Assembly (NCBI GenBank): GCA_017656425.1
Contig: JACDNV010000001.1
Span: 62,001 to 126,000 of the forward strand
Direction of reading: 5' to 3'
Source of the DNA: Candidatus Neomarinimicrobiota bacterium
GTDB taxonomy: Bacteria; Fidelibacterota; UBA2242; B5-G15
DNA: 64,000 bases
The notes under the pieces are model-generated. The model saw only the letters and a list, made by a program, of their open reading frames with translations. It was not told the DNA's origin and ran no database searches. Positions within the stretch are counted from its first letter, which is position 1. Every line of letters begins with the position of its first letter. Both the position numbers and the translations under genes were made by a program. This document shows positions 17,617 to 25,770 of this stretch, piece by piece.

Positions 17617-18297
17617 TTATTCACCTCCTTTTAGGCATCTATCTTTAATAATCTCCACTATTTTTTTTACCTGCTCATCAAATGACATATTTGTTGTATC
17701 AATTACAATAGCATCTTTTGCCTTTTTTAAGGGAGCATAACTTCTTGAAGAATCTCTATGGTCTCTTTCCTTTATTTCCTCAATAACTTCTTCCATCGAA
17801 ATTTCTTTCCCAATCTTTTTATAATCCAACATTCGTCTCTTAGCTCTTTCCTCAACAGATGCTTCCATATAAATTTTTACATCGGCACCAGGAAAAACAT
17901 TAGTCCCTATATCCCTACCCTCCATCACAATGTCATACTTTTTACCATATTCCCGTTGCTGAGCCACCAACATGTCTCTTACCTCAGGTATTACACTCAC
18001 TGCACTAGCTATCTGACCTATTTCATTGGTTCTTATATCGATAGTCACGTCCCTATTATCCAGGAAAACCTTTAGCTCTCCATTTTCCCATTTGAAATCT
18101 ATCTTAGAATTTTTAGCTATATCAATAATCTTTCCTTTATCCGATAAACTTAATCCCAACTCTTTTAACTTTAATCCTACCGCTCTATACATAGCCCCTG
18201 TATCTATATACAAAAAACCTAAGATTTTAGCGACTTCCCTAGATGTAGTACTTTTCCCTGCTCCTGCAGGACCATCAATAGCTACAATGATTCCCAT
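17617..18297 (-). CDS. cmk: Cytidylate kinase
   Basis: Phosphorylates CMP and dCMP with ATP, 226 aa, of usual length. The P-loop is IDGPAGAGKSTTSREVA (residues 6-22), followed by FLYIDTGAMYRAVGLK, the NMP-binding segment VVMEGRDIG-type (here YDIVMEGRDIGTNVFPGAD) and the LID region KRRMLDYKKIG, then RDHRDSSRSYAPLKKAKDA. All catalytic arginines and the RDxxD segment are present. An AGGGAA sequence 4 bases before the ATG serves as ribosome binding site. It starts 83 bases after scpB and runs directly into rpsA. The organisation scpA-scpB-cmk-rpsA is common in bacteria. Confidence 0.96.
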   Translation of the reverse strand: MGIIVAIDGPAGAGKSTTSREVAKILGFLYIDTGAMYRAVGLKLKELGLSLSDKGKIIDIAKNSKIDFKWENGELKVFLDNRDVTIDIRTNEIGQIASAVSVIPEVRDMLVAQQREYGKKYDIVMEGRDIGTNVFPGADVKIYMEASVEERAKRRMLDYKKIGKEISMEEVIEEIKERDHRDSSRSYAPLKKAKDAIVIDTTNMSFDEQVKKIVEIIKDRCLKGGE

Positions 18298-18380
18298 TTA
18301 TTTCCCTTATCTAAAAAAGCCTGTTAATTTAAGGAAGATCAACAAAAAAACCATTTATAAATTTAAGAAATTGACAATTA

Positions 18381-18935
18381 TTACTTTCCTTTATTATCAC
18401 TATCAAATAATGCTGATTGTGTTATCTCATCAATTTGTTTTATATCTGGTAAATCATTTAAAGATTTCAAACCAAAATACTCAAGAAATTTCTTTGTGGT
18501 CCCATACAACAAAGGACGTCCAGGTACTTGTTTCCGTCCCTTTATCTCAATCAATTTCTTCTCAAGAAGGGAACTAATTGGCCCATCTGAGTTAACACCT
18601 CTTATTGAATCAATTTCTATTTTAGTAATTGGCTGCTTGTAAGCTATTATAGCAAGCGTTTCCAAGGATGATCTGGTCAAATGTAGCTGCCCTCTTTTCT
18701 GGTATAATCTCCTTATCCATGGATCATATTCTTTTCTTACCACCATGCGGTATCCATTCGCTACCTCTTTAATAGTAAGAGGGCTTCCCTCCTTCTCATA
18801 GTAGTTTTTAATTTCATCAATAACTTTGGTTAAATCTATCTCCTCACCTATGCTAACTCTTACCTGCTCCTCCGTTAGCGGTTCTTCAGCCGTAAAAAGT
18901 AAAGCCTCGACAATCCTATGTGTTTGCGACAGCAT
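18381..18935 (-). CDS. scpB: Segregation and condensation protein B
   Basis: Winged-helix partner of ScpA in the SMC condensin complex that organises the chromosome. At 184 aa it is of typical length. It contains ALLFTAEEPLTEEQVR in the first winged helix and TRSSLETLAIIAYKQPITK in the second, followed by the family motif IRGVNSDGPISSLLEKKLI and GRPLLYGTTKKFLEYFGL. The start overlaps the end of scpA by 20 bases, showing translational coupling of the two kleisin-complex subunits. The C-terminal tail after SLNDLPDIKQ is short and acidic. No unusual features. Confidence 0.95.
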   Translation of the reverse strand: MLSQTHRIVEALLFTAEEPLTEEQVRVSIGEEIDLTKVIDEIKNYYEKEGSPLTIKEVANGYRMVVRKEYDPWIRRLYQKRGQLHLTRSSLETLAIIAYKQPITKIEIDSIRGVNSDGPISSLLEKKLIEIKGRKQVPGRPLLYGTTKKFLEYFGLKSLNDLPDIKQIDEITQSALFDSDNKGK

Positions 18936-19656
18936 CTACCTCTTTTTCCTTATTACACTTTATAATTATATCCTCAAAATTTTTATTCTGCTTTAACACA
19001 ACCTCACCATTTTTAACCATTTCCAGTATGGCAAGAAATGTGATAATTATTTCAAATCTATTCTCAACACTATTTCTCAAATCACTAAATTTTAATTCTT
19101 TCTTTCCAACAAAGAAGCTTCTCAGTTGCTGGATTTTATCAGATACACTTATTTTTATACCTTCAATTTCATAAAGTGTGTTTTTCTGCATTGACTCTAA
19201 AAATCTCTTAAAAAGGGCAGCAAGATCATATAAATTAACATCTGATAAAAATAAATCAAGGTCTATCCCCTGAGTTCCCTTATCAACAGATACAGGATGA
19301 AATTTTAAGTTATCCTCCCACAGTATTTTCAAATACTCTCCTGCCCTTCTATATTTCTGATACTCTTCCAGCATTCGAACAAGTTCAGACCTGGGATCCT
19401 CGACTTCTATTTCTTCAATTTCTTCTTTGCTCGGTAACAACATTTGTAATTTTATCTTAATTAAAACTGCAGCCATTAATATAAACTCTCCGGCAATACG
19501 CAGATTCATATCACGCATAAGTTGAAGATAATTGAGGTATTCCTCTGTGATTTTTGCTATTGGTATATCATAGATATTTATTTCATCACGTTTGATAAAA
19601 TAAAGTAATAAATCTAATGGTCCCTCAAAAACTTCAAGCTTTATATTATATGACAT
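18916..19656 (-). CDS. scpA: Segregation and condensation protein A (kleisin)
   Basis: Kleisin subunit that bridges the SMC heads, 246 aa. The N-terminal signature is complete: EVFEGPLDLLLYFIKRDEINI with IPIAKITEEYLNYL, then FILMAAVLIKIKLQMLLP. The C-terminal winged helix has ITFLAILEMVKNGEVVLKQN. It ends in a 20-base overlap with scpB. It begins 2 bases after trpS, so trpS, scpA, scpB, cmk and rpsA probably form one transcription unit. An SMC gene is not in the window. All conserved regions are intact. Confidence 0.95.
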   Translation of the reverse strand: MSYNIKLEVFEGPLDLLLYFIKRDEINIYDIPIAKITEEYLNYLQLMRDMNLRIAGEFILMAAVLIKIKLQMLLPSKEEIEEIEVEDPRSELVRMLEEYQKYRRAGEYLKILWEDNLKFHPVSVDKGTQGIDLDLFLSDVNLYDLAALFKRFLESMQKNTLYEIEGIKISVSDKIQQLRSFFVGKKELKFSDLRNSVENRFEIIITFLAILEMVKNGEVVLKQNKNFEDIIIKCNKEKEVDAVANT

Positions 19657-19658
19657 GT

Positions 19659-20651
19659 CTATCCAAGTTTCATTGCACTTCTAACTTCATTCATCGTATT
19701 TTCTGCCACTTCTCTCGCCTTTTTCTCTCCATCAACTATTATATCTATGATAAAATTTTTATCTTTTTCGAGTTCTTTTCTTTTATCCCTATATGGAGCA
19801 ATTTCTTTATTTATTGCCTCTGCTATCTTCATCTTACATTCGACACACCCAAGTTTACCACTTGTGCATCCATTATATATATCTTCTGCATTTTCCTTAT
19901 TAAATTTCTTATGGTAAGTGTAAACAAGACACAACCATGGTCTACCTGGATCTCCAAGTCGAATTTTCTGAGGATCAGTAAATGCAGTTTTCATTTTCCT
20001 CTTGACCTCTTCATAATCATCAGAAAGTAAAATTGTATTCCCCACTGATTTACTCATTTTCTGTCCGTCCAGACCTGGCAATCTTGCTGTCTCAGTCAAC
20101 TTCGCCTCTGGAAGTGGAAATACAACCCCATAAGTAGAATTGAATTTCTTTGCTATTTCCCTTGTAATTTCAATATGTGGAACCTGATCTTCACCAACCG
20201 GTACCACCTCACCCTTATATATTAAAATATCTGCCGCCTGCAGTACAGGATAACCAAGATGACCATAGGTAATAGTTTCAAGTTCAAGGTCTCTTATCTG
20301 CTCTTTTAAAGTAGGATTCCTTTCCAGCCTGGCAGTCGTTATTAACATGGAAAATATAAGAAATAACTCAGAATGCTCTTTTATTTTGCTTTGACGGAAA
20401 ATCGGACTGACCTTGGGGTTAATCCCAACCGCTATCCAGTCAATTACCATCTCAATAGTATTATTAAAGATTTCGCTGGTATCAGGATTCGTTGTAAGTA
20501 CGTGATAATCAGCAATCAAGTGAAAATTTTCATATTCTCCCTGCAATCTCACCCAATTTTCAAGCGCCCCTACATAATTCCCCAGATGCATTTTCCCAGT
20601 TGGTCTCATTCCGCTAAGAATTCTTTTTTTCTTCTTTCCTCCTTTACCCAT
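19659..20651 (-). CDS. trpS: Tryptophanyl-tRNA synthetase
   Basis: Class I synthetase charging tRNA-Trp, 330 aa. The HIGH-equivalent is GKMHLGNYVGALENW (residues about 19-33) and the KMSKS loop is GLDGQKMSKSVGN. The LGYPVLQAADILIY and VPVGEDQVPHIEITREIA segments form the Trp/ATP pocket. A Cys-containing stretch (CTSGKLGCVECK) near residue 270 matches the typical bacterial TrpRS insertion. It follows the HNH gene by 15 bases. No T-box or leader attenuator is seen upstream, unlike trpB2 at 42.3 kb, so TrpRS is probably expressed constitutively. The N-terminus begins with an unusually basic GKGGKKKKR. Confidence 0.96.
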   Translation of the reverse strand: MGKGGKKKKRILSGMRPTGKMHLGNYVGALENWVRLQGEYENFHLIADYHVLTTNPDTSEIFNNTIEMVIDWIAVGINPKVSPIFRQSKIKEHSELFLIFSMLITTARLERNPTLKEQIRDLELETITYGHLGYPVLQAADILIYKGEVVPVGEDQVPHIEITREIAKKFNSTYGVVFPLPEAKLTETARLPGLDGQKMSKSVGNTILLSDDYEEVKRKMKTAFTDPQKIRLGDPGRPWLCLVYTYHKKFNKENAEDIYNGCTSGKLGCVECKMKIAEAINKEIAPYRDKRKELEKDKNFIIDIIVDGEKKAREVAENTMNEVRSAMKLG

Positions 20652-20666
20652 TAATATACTCCCGTC

Positions 20667-21179
20667 TTATTCCATAAACAGATATGGCCTCCATTCGTCA
20701 ACTGGAGAATCAAGAAACTTTTGTAATGTATGAATTCTGTGAACTTTCCTTGGTTTATTCAGCAACCTCATCCCTGCTTGCTCAGGGGTTTTATTCCCTT
20801 TTTTGTTATTACATTTTACACAAGCTGTAACAAGATTTGTCCATGAGTCTTCCCCGCCAAGAACTTTTGGTATGACATGATCAATAGTCAGCTCAACTCC
20901 GGTAGCACCACAATATTGGCAGGTATACCTATCTCTCTTAAAAATATTTTCCTTACTTAGAACTGGCTCCCAATATTTAATATTAATATATCTCTGAATT
21001 CTTATAACACTTGGGACAGGAAATTCAGAGCTAACAGTATGAATAACACGATGGTCTACTGTCTTAACTATTGCAGCCTTCTGACTTACAACAAGAACAA
21101 TAGCTCTTTTTACATTACAGATATGAATCGGTTCATACGACTGATTTAATACAAGAACTGCCCGATCTAAAATTCCCAT
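20667..21179 (-). CDS. HNH endonuclease family protein
   Basis: A 170-aa protein with an N-terminal beta domain (AVLVLNQSYEPIHICN) and a C-terminal HNH nuclease fold. The zinc site is CQYCGATG and later ACVKCNNKKG, and the catalytic histidine motif lies in LTIDHVIPKVLGGEDSWTN. The N-terminal half and the ending with RPYLFME are shared by a widespread chromosomal family of HNH proteins often near housekeeping genes, so it need not be a mobile or toxic nuclease. It lies between the zinc-ribbon protein (5 bases) and trpS (15 bases) in one unit. The biological role of the family is unclear. Confidence 0.85.
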   Translation of the reverse strand: MGILDRAVLVLNQSYEPIHICNVKRAIVLVVSQKAAIVKTVDHRVIHTVSSEFPVPSVIRIQRYINIKYWEPVLSKENIFKRDRYTCQYCGATGVELTIDHVIPKVLGGEDSWTNLVTACVKCNNKKGNKTPEQAGMRLLNKPRKVHRIHTLQKFLDSPVDEWRPYLFME

Positions 21180-21184
21180 CCCTT

Positions 21185-21646
21185 TTATAAAATCATCTTT
21201 ATGAAGTTTTGATCAATCTCTAATTGCATGAAATCAAAGCTTACAATTTTCAAAGTATGATCAAAGCACCCCTTCCTAAGACATCCAACAATCTGTCCCT
21301 CACCTGGTAAATCGAATACAAATGTTGGAGCTGAGCAGGACCTGCATAGCTCTTTTTCATTTTTTAAAGATAGACTACAGTTGGGACAGTAAAATTCAAC
21401 TATTTCACCATCGGGAACGTCAACTTCTGAAATGTGTTTATAACTACCAAACTCAGGATCTAAATAAATCATCCCTGATTTATCTTTCCAAACTAATTTT
21501 ACACCTATTGATTTCATACCCCTTATCCTTACATCTGAATTCATTAGATCGCACCCATTTGGACAATGCGCAGATTGAATGTGAATTTGTGTCCCCTGAG
21601 GGACAAGATTAATCTTTTTTGCTTTTTCCTCATTACTTATTGACAT
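21185..21646 (-). CDS. Zinc-ribbon protein of unknown function
   Basis: A 153-aa soluble protein with three Cys/His groups: HCPNGCDLM (about residue 28), FYCPNCSLSLKNEKELCRSC (about residues 89-108; two CxxC knuckles, a zinc ribbon) and VGCLRKGCFDHT (about residue 137). The N-terminus (KKINLVPQGTQIHIQSAHC) and the beta-rich middle may form a second small domain. It is the promoter-proximal gene of the trpS-scpAB-rpsA string. A nucleic-acid or protein-binding adaptor role would fit, but I do not recognise a characterised homologue. The start codon at 21646 has no strong ribosome binding site. Confidence 0.7.
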   Translation of the reverse strand: MSISNEEKAKKINLVPQGTQIHIQSAHCPNGCDLMNSDVRIRGMKSIGVKLVWKDKSGMIYLDPEFGSYKHISEVDVPDGEIVEFYCPNCSLSLKNEKELCRSCSAPTFVFDLPGEGQIVGCLRKGCFDHTLKIVSFDFMQLEIDQNFIKMIL

Positions 21647-22077
21647 AATAAAAACCTTGTGATGTATTCAAACCATGTTAAAATTAAACTATTATCCTCA
21701 CATATGCAATTTATTGACACTGAATTTTTATAAAAAATGTACACTATCCTGTTTACCAATAACAGGCATAATCTCATCCCTCCAAGGTATGCATGAAAAT
21801 TCTGTAGAATACTTACGTGAGAACCCACAACTTTTCATACAATTTAGAATTGAAAATGTACAATGTAGAATTTTTAAAAATAGAAAAGGGAGTATAGCTT
21901 TTTTACTTCATTAATAATCATCTCTTAAATTCTAAGCATTCTCAATTATACATTCTACATTTTCAATTAATTTTTATTTTAACAATTGGACTCAATGCAA
22001 ATTAGTACTAAATAATCTTTCGAATGCCATCCTTTATGTTTGTATTATTTATTATATACTTAGCTAATTAAGATTTG
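21647..22077. other. Intergenic region with long inverted repeat
   Basis: A 431-base gap between the zinc protein start and tRNA-Ala. Small frames on both strands (for example 21675-21914 plus and 21637-21828 minus) lack ribosome binding sites and look accidental. The only structured element is the inverted repeat at 21848-21968. The promoter of the minus-strand housekeeping unit should be near its left end, but I cannot point to convincing boxes. Confidence 0.5.
21848..21968. repeat. Imperfect 25-bp inverted repeat
   Basis: The arm at 21848-21872 starts AATTGAAAATGTA, and the arm at 21944-21968 is its reverse complement with 2 mismatches in 25. The arms are 71 bases apart around an A+T-rich loop. 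It could be a small MITE-like or intergenic repeat; a second genomic copy would be needed to call it mobile. Confidence 0.6.
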
Positions 22078-22150
<73 letters not shown>

Positions 22151-22278
22151 ATAAAAAGCAATTCAATTTAATTTATTGTTCTATATAAATCAAGATGAAT
22201 TAATATAAGTTATCTAAGGCTCTCCTCACTTTTTCACTGCACTCAATTTATAGTAACAAAATTTAGAACCACCAAAAC

Positions 22279-22770
22279 CTATTTCGGTATCTCAAAAACT
22301 TTATCAATAGCTTTTTTTGTTCTATCTAAATCATTTTTACTTATAACACAGGATATTGTCGAAATACTTGTTGATATACTCAAAATGTTTACGTGTTCTG
22401 AACCGAGAGCCCTAAAAAATCTACCTGCAATAGCTGGCTTCTCCCTGAAATGTGGTCCATACACACCAATAATTACAACATCAGTATCATACTTTATATC
22501 TCTCGTCTTTATTTTTTCAAAATAATCTTTCAAAATATTCTTTACCTTATCAAGATCATCCTTTTTTATACAGAAATAGATATCAGCACTATCATCTGCA
22601 TTACTCCCTTCAGAAATATAAACAACATTGATATTATTTTCTCCTAGTGCACTCATCACTTCACCGGCTATCCCTGGTCTATCTGAAACACCAAGCACAG
22701 AAATAAGTACCAAGTCCTTTATCTTTACTATTCCGCTAATTTTTATCTTGTTACTACCAGACATAACCAT
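22279..22770 (-). CDS. Tandem ACT-domain protein (aspartokinase regulatory-like)
   Basis: A 163-aa protein made of two ACT domains without a catalytic domain. The first (residues about 20-80) has VLGVSDRPGIAGEVMSALGE and the second (about 97-160) GVYGPHFREKPAIAGRFFRA. The pattern and spacing match the C-terminal regulatory part of aspartate kinase, where ACT pairs bind lysine or threonine. As a free-standing protein it may bind an amino acid and regulate an enzyme in trans. No kinase is in the window. It lies 88 bases after the receiver gene of the hydrogenase operon, so it may be separate from it. The start could also be the ATG at 22764. Confidence 0.8.
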   Translation of the reverse strand: MVMSGSNKIKISGIVKIKDLVLISVLGVSDRPGIAGEVMSALGENNINVVYISEGSNADDSADIYFCIKKDDLDKVKNILKDYFEKIKTRDIKYDTDVVIIGVYGPHFREKPAIAGRFFRALGSEHVNILSISTSISTISCVISKNDLDRTKKAIDKVFEIPK

Positions 22771-22858
22771 TGTAATATAAATAATTGTTAAAGGATAATA
22801 AACTTATTTTAACTAACTCTTTAGTATTATAAATATCTATGCGGGATGAAATAATATA

Positions 22859-23245
22859 CTAAGTTCCCAGATGTTTTCTTATTAAATCCAATAATTTATC
22901 GGGAGTTACAGGTTTTTCTACAAATTCTTCGACAGGTAGGAAATCTTCATCTTTATCCTTATTAAATTTAAATCCAGTTTCATGCCCCACGGCCGTAAGC
23001 ATAATAATTGGTACTTCCTTTAAATTATCCGTCTGACGGATTTTATAAGCTACGAAGAAACCTTCGTCCTGTGTTCCCATCATCACATCAAGGATAATCA
23101 GATTTGGATTTTCATTTACTGCCAGCTCATACCCTTTCTCACCATCTTGTGCATCAATTACTATAAAGCCCTCTTTTTCTAAAACAATTCGTAAAGCTTC
23201 AACCAGATCAATATCGTCATCAATAATTAATATTTTCTTCTTCAT
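22859..23245 (-). CDS. Stand-alone response-regulator receiver protein (CheY-like)
   Basis: A single receiver domain, 128 aa, with the acidic pocket IIDDDIDL, the phospho-acceptor Asp in NLIILDVMMG (about residue 53), the Thr switch in IIMLTAVG and the conserved Lys in FVEKPVTPDKL. There is no output domain, so it must act by protein contact. A 10-residue insertion with Lys/Asp (FNKDKDEDFLP) before the Lys is unusual. Its start lies 26 bases inside the end of the hydrogenase maturation protease gene, so it is translationally coupled to the hydrogenase operon. No histidine kinase is next to it. Confidence 0.88.
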   Translation of the reverse strand: MKKKILIIDDDIDLVEALRIVLEKEGFIVIDAQDGEKGYELAVNENPNLIILDVMMGTQDEGFFVAYKIRQTDNLKEVPIIMLTAVGHETGFKFNKDKDEDFLPVEEFVEKPVTPDKLLDLIRKHLGT

Positions 23246-23699
23246 AAATATTATACTCCTTTACTACTAATTTTACCAATTCATCTAATTTATTTTTTAC
23301 CTCATCGGTCATCTCCCTACCTGGGGTAGTATCCCCAGGCTCAATGCCCAGCACAATTATTTCGCTTATATCGGTAAAATCGTTAGTCAGCTCTATTATC
23401 TCACTTAATCCAAAACTGTGTGTAGTAAAATGATTCTCAATCAGGCTTAATTTACTCCTTTTAGATAGATTAAATCTATGTATGGTACCAGGTTTCGATC
23501 CAGCTCTTACTGCATCAACAATTATTACCGGTCTATTCTCTTCAAGCACTTTCAATAACAACAGTCCATCATTCCCTGCAAATATAATATCATCATTGTC
23601 AATAACCTCAGATTCTCTCAATTTTTCCAGGACAATCTCCCCTATTCCATCATCACCGTACAATATATTTCCAAAACAAATAATTATAGGTTTAATCAT
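23220..23699 (-). CDS. [NiFe] hydrogenase maturation protease
   Basis: A HycI/HoxW/HyaD-type endopeptidase that removes the C-terminal tail of the large subunit after nickel insertion, 159 aa. Motifs: CFGNILYGDDGIGEIVLEKL (with the metal-binding Asp of the GDDG loop), the second acidic site IIVDAVRAGSKPGTIHRF, and the third metal ligand in NHFTTHSFGLSEIIEL. It is encoded 2 bases after hydA, its substrate, and overlaps the receiver gene by 26 bases. It is the specific protease expected for the single hydrogenase of this operon. Confidence 0.92.
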   Translation of the reverse strand: MIKPIIICFGNILYGDDGIGEIVLEKLRESEVIDNDDIIFAGNDGLLLLKVLEENRPVIIVDAVRAGSKPGTIHRFNLSKRSKLSLIENHFTTHSFGLSEIIELTNDFTDISEIIVLGIEPGDTTPGREMTDEVKNKLDELVKLVVKEYNIYEEENINY

Positions 23700-23701
23700 A
23701 T

Positions 23702-25003
23702 CTACTCAACAAACTCCACATCAAGCATATGTACAGAACAGGATATACAAGGATCATAAGCTCTCACGAGCATTTCAAGTTTTTTTACAATCTCTTCTCT
23801 AGGCTCATCAATTATTTCAGGTACAAGCTTTCTCATATCATAGTCTATATTCTCAAGATTCTGACCCGTTGGTATAATGCAGTCTGCCTTTATAATTTGT
23901 TCTTTTCTATCATAGATATAATCGTGATAAAGAATCCCCCTCGGTACCTCCGTAGCTCCTATCCCGCGCCCATACTTTTTCGGTTCCTGATCTGGTTTTT
24001 CATCTTTCAAACCGCAATTGAGTAGTCTATCGATAATCCTTATCGCATCCTCAGCACAATGCACGCATTCAACTACCTGAGCTATGGTATTCATATAAGG
24101 GTTATAACACGGTGCTTTGAGGTTCATTCTTTCTGCAGCTCTTTGAGCCTTTTCACTCAGTTTCTCATGGTTATTATTAAATCTCGCTAAAGCTCCAACC
24201 ATATATGATTCTCTATTTGCCCTACAGTGTTTACTCGTGGAATGTGGAACTACAAATTCGTTTGTCATTCTTTTATATTCCTCAACAGGAACTCTTCCTA
24301 TATCCGAAGAGTAAATATCACCATCATACAGCGCATACTCATCATCACATTGCAAACTTATATATTCTGTCTCCCTTTCAAAATTCGGTATAGAATCAAT
24401 CAGCTGCCTCATCAACTCCACAGTAAAATCGAGATCCGGCACAATCTCCTGAATTTTTTCACGCAAAGCCTTTAACTCACCCGATTCTGGTATTCTAGTA
24501 AATCCTCCTGGCACTGGAGTTATCGGGTGAACAGCTCTCCCGCCTACAACTTCGCTTACCAAATTTGCTACATATTTTATTTTCAACGCTTTTGCAACCA
24601 CGTCTTTATATTCACCAATCATAGCAAATACACTTGATTTTCCCACAAAGTCAGGAGATGCAAGAAATAAAGCATGCAGAATATGACTTTGAATAGTAGC
24701 ACCATCAGTCAAAAGTTTCCGTAAAAGCACAGTTTGTTCAGATACTTCAATTCCTAGTGCTTCCTCTGTTGCTTTAAGAGATGCCATCTGATGCCCGAGG
24801 CAGCAAATACCACATATTCTCGATGTAATAATAGCTGCCTCTTTATAATTTCTCCCTTTCAGAATAGCCTCAAAATATCTGGGAGCCTCTACAATCTCCA
24901 AATATGCTCTTTCAAGCCTGCCTTCTCTAACATTGACTACAATATTACCATGTCCTTCTACCCTAGTCAGATGATGAACATTTATATCAAGATTTACACC
25001 CAT
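23702..25003 (-). CDS. hydA: Group 3b [NiFe] hydrogenase large (alpha) subunit
   Basis: Catalytic subunit carrying the Ni-Fe(CN)2CO site, 433 aa. The proximal ligand motif is TSRICGICCLGHQMA (about residues 60-74) and the distal one DPCISCSVH at the end, followed by an 8-residue tail (MLDVEFVE) that the protease must remove after His. Both CxxC pairs are complete, and the N-terminal HHLTRVEGHGN is the usual Glu-bearing proton-path start. The subunit set beta-gamma-delta-alpha matches the NADP-linked cytosolic bidirectional hydrogenases (sulfhydrogenases) of Pyrococcus and relatives. It is fourth of the structural genes, 20 bases after hydD. Confidence 0.95.
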   Translation of the reverse strand: MGVNLDINVHHLTRVEGHGNIVVNVREGRLERAYLEIVEAPRYFEAILKGRNYKEAAIITSRICGICCLGHQMASLKATEEALGIEVSEQTVLLRKLLTDGATIQSHILHALFLASPDFVGKSSVFAMIGEYKDVVAKALKIKYVANLVSEVVGGRAVHPITPVPGGFTRIPESGELKALREKIQEIVPDLDFTVELMRQLIDSIPNFERETEYISLQCDDEYALYDGDIYSSDIGRVPVEEYKRMTNEFVVPHSTSKHCRANRESYMVGALARFNNNHEKLSEKAQRAAERMNLKAPCYNPYMNTIAQVVECVHCAEDAIRIIDRLLNCGLKDEKPDQEPKKYGRGIGATEVPRGILYHDYIYDRKEQIIKADCIIPTGQNLENIDYDMRKLVPEIIDEPREEIVKKLEMLVRAYDPCISCSVHMLDVEFVE

Positions 25004-25023
25004 TCAGCAACCTCCAAACTTAG

Positions 25024-25770
25024 CTACATCTTCATCTCTGTTACATTGAACATATTCATTCTCTTAACAGCCTCTTCTACTGAGTAACCATATCTTTTCA
25101 AAACCTCTATTGAGGCATTCTGATTTATATTGCTTACAAATCCTCTGCACCCTATACACGACTGCCCAAAGCTTGGACATCTTGCCCCACAACCTGCTCT
25201 CGTTACGGGACCAAGACAGAAAATACCCCTTTGCAATAAACACTCATTTTCTTTCAATTTGCATTCTACACATACAGCATAATCAGGTTGCTGAGGCTTC
25301 TTCCCCATCACCAGTGATTTAAAAACCTTCAAAAACTCTTCCTGAGTCATCGGACAACCGTAGATTTTATAATCTACTTTTACAATGGCATGAAGTGGCA
25401 TCGCTGGAAGAGTTGGAAAAAGATACTTATGTTCGCGATAAACGGTTTCTCTAACCTCATCTATATCGTGAATATTCTTCAAAGAATTTATTCCACCATT
25501 TGTAGCACATGCACCGATAGCAACAAGCACTTTACTCCTTCTGCGTATATCGTTTATCCTATTGACACATTCTGGAGTGGAAATACTTCCCTCAACAAAA
25601 GCAATATCATAAAATTCAGCTTTATCATCCATTGCCTCCCTGAACTCCACTATATCAACATGCTCAAGTATATCCAGTAACTGATTTTCCAAGTTTAACT
25701 TATTTAACTGACATCCTTCACAACCCGTAAAATCAAAAAATGCCACCTTTATTTTTCCCCTCTTCTTCAT
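25024..25770 (-). CDS. hydD: Group 3b hydrogenase small (delta) subunit
   Basis: Electron-transfer partner of HydA, 248 aa. It begins with the conserved FDFTGCEGCQLNKL (proximal cluster cysteines about residues 16 and 19), then VAIGACATNGG and IYGCPMTQEEFLK. The C-terminal half has ECKLKENECLLQRG, FCLGPVTRAGCGARCPSF and SCIGCRGF, sufficient for the [4Fe-4S] clusters of this family. No Tat signal is present, so the enzyme is cytosolic. The start overlaps hydG by 4 bases. The length and cysteine layout are those of the short delta subunit rather than the Tat-exported small subunits. Confidence 0.94.
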   Translation of the reverse strand: MKKRGKIKVAFFDFTGCEGCQLNKLNLENQLLDILEHVDIVEFREAMDDKAEFYDIAFVEGSISTPECVNRINDIRRRSKVLVAIGACATNGGINSLKNIHDIDEVRETVYREHKYLFPTLPAMPLHAIVKVDYKIYGCPMTQEEFLKVFKSLVMGKKPQQPDYAVCVECKLKENECLLQRGIFCLGPVTRAGCGARCPSFGQSCIGCRGFVSNINQNASIEVLKRYGYSVEEAVKRMNMFNVTEMKM

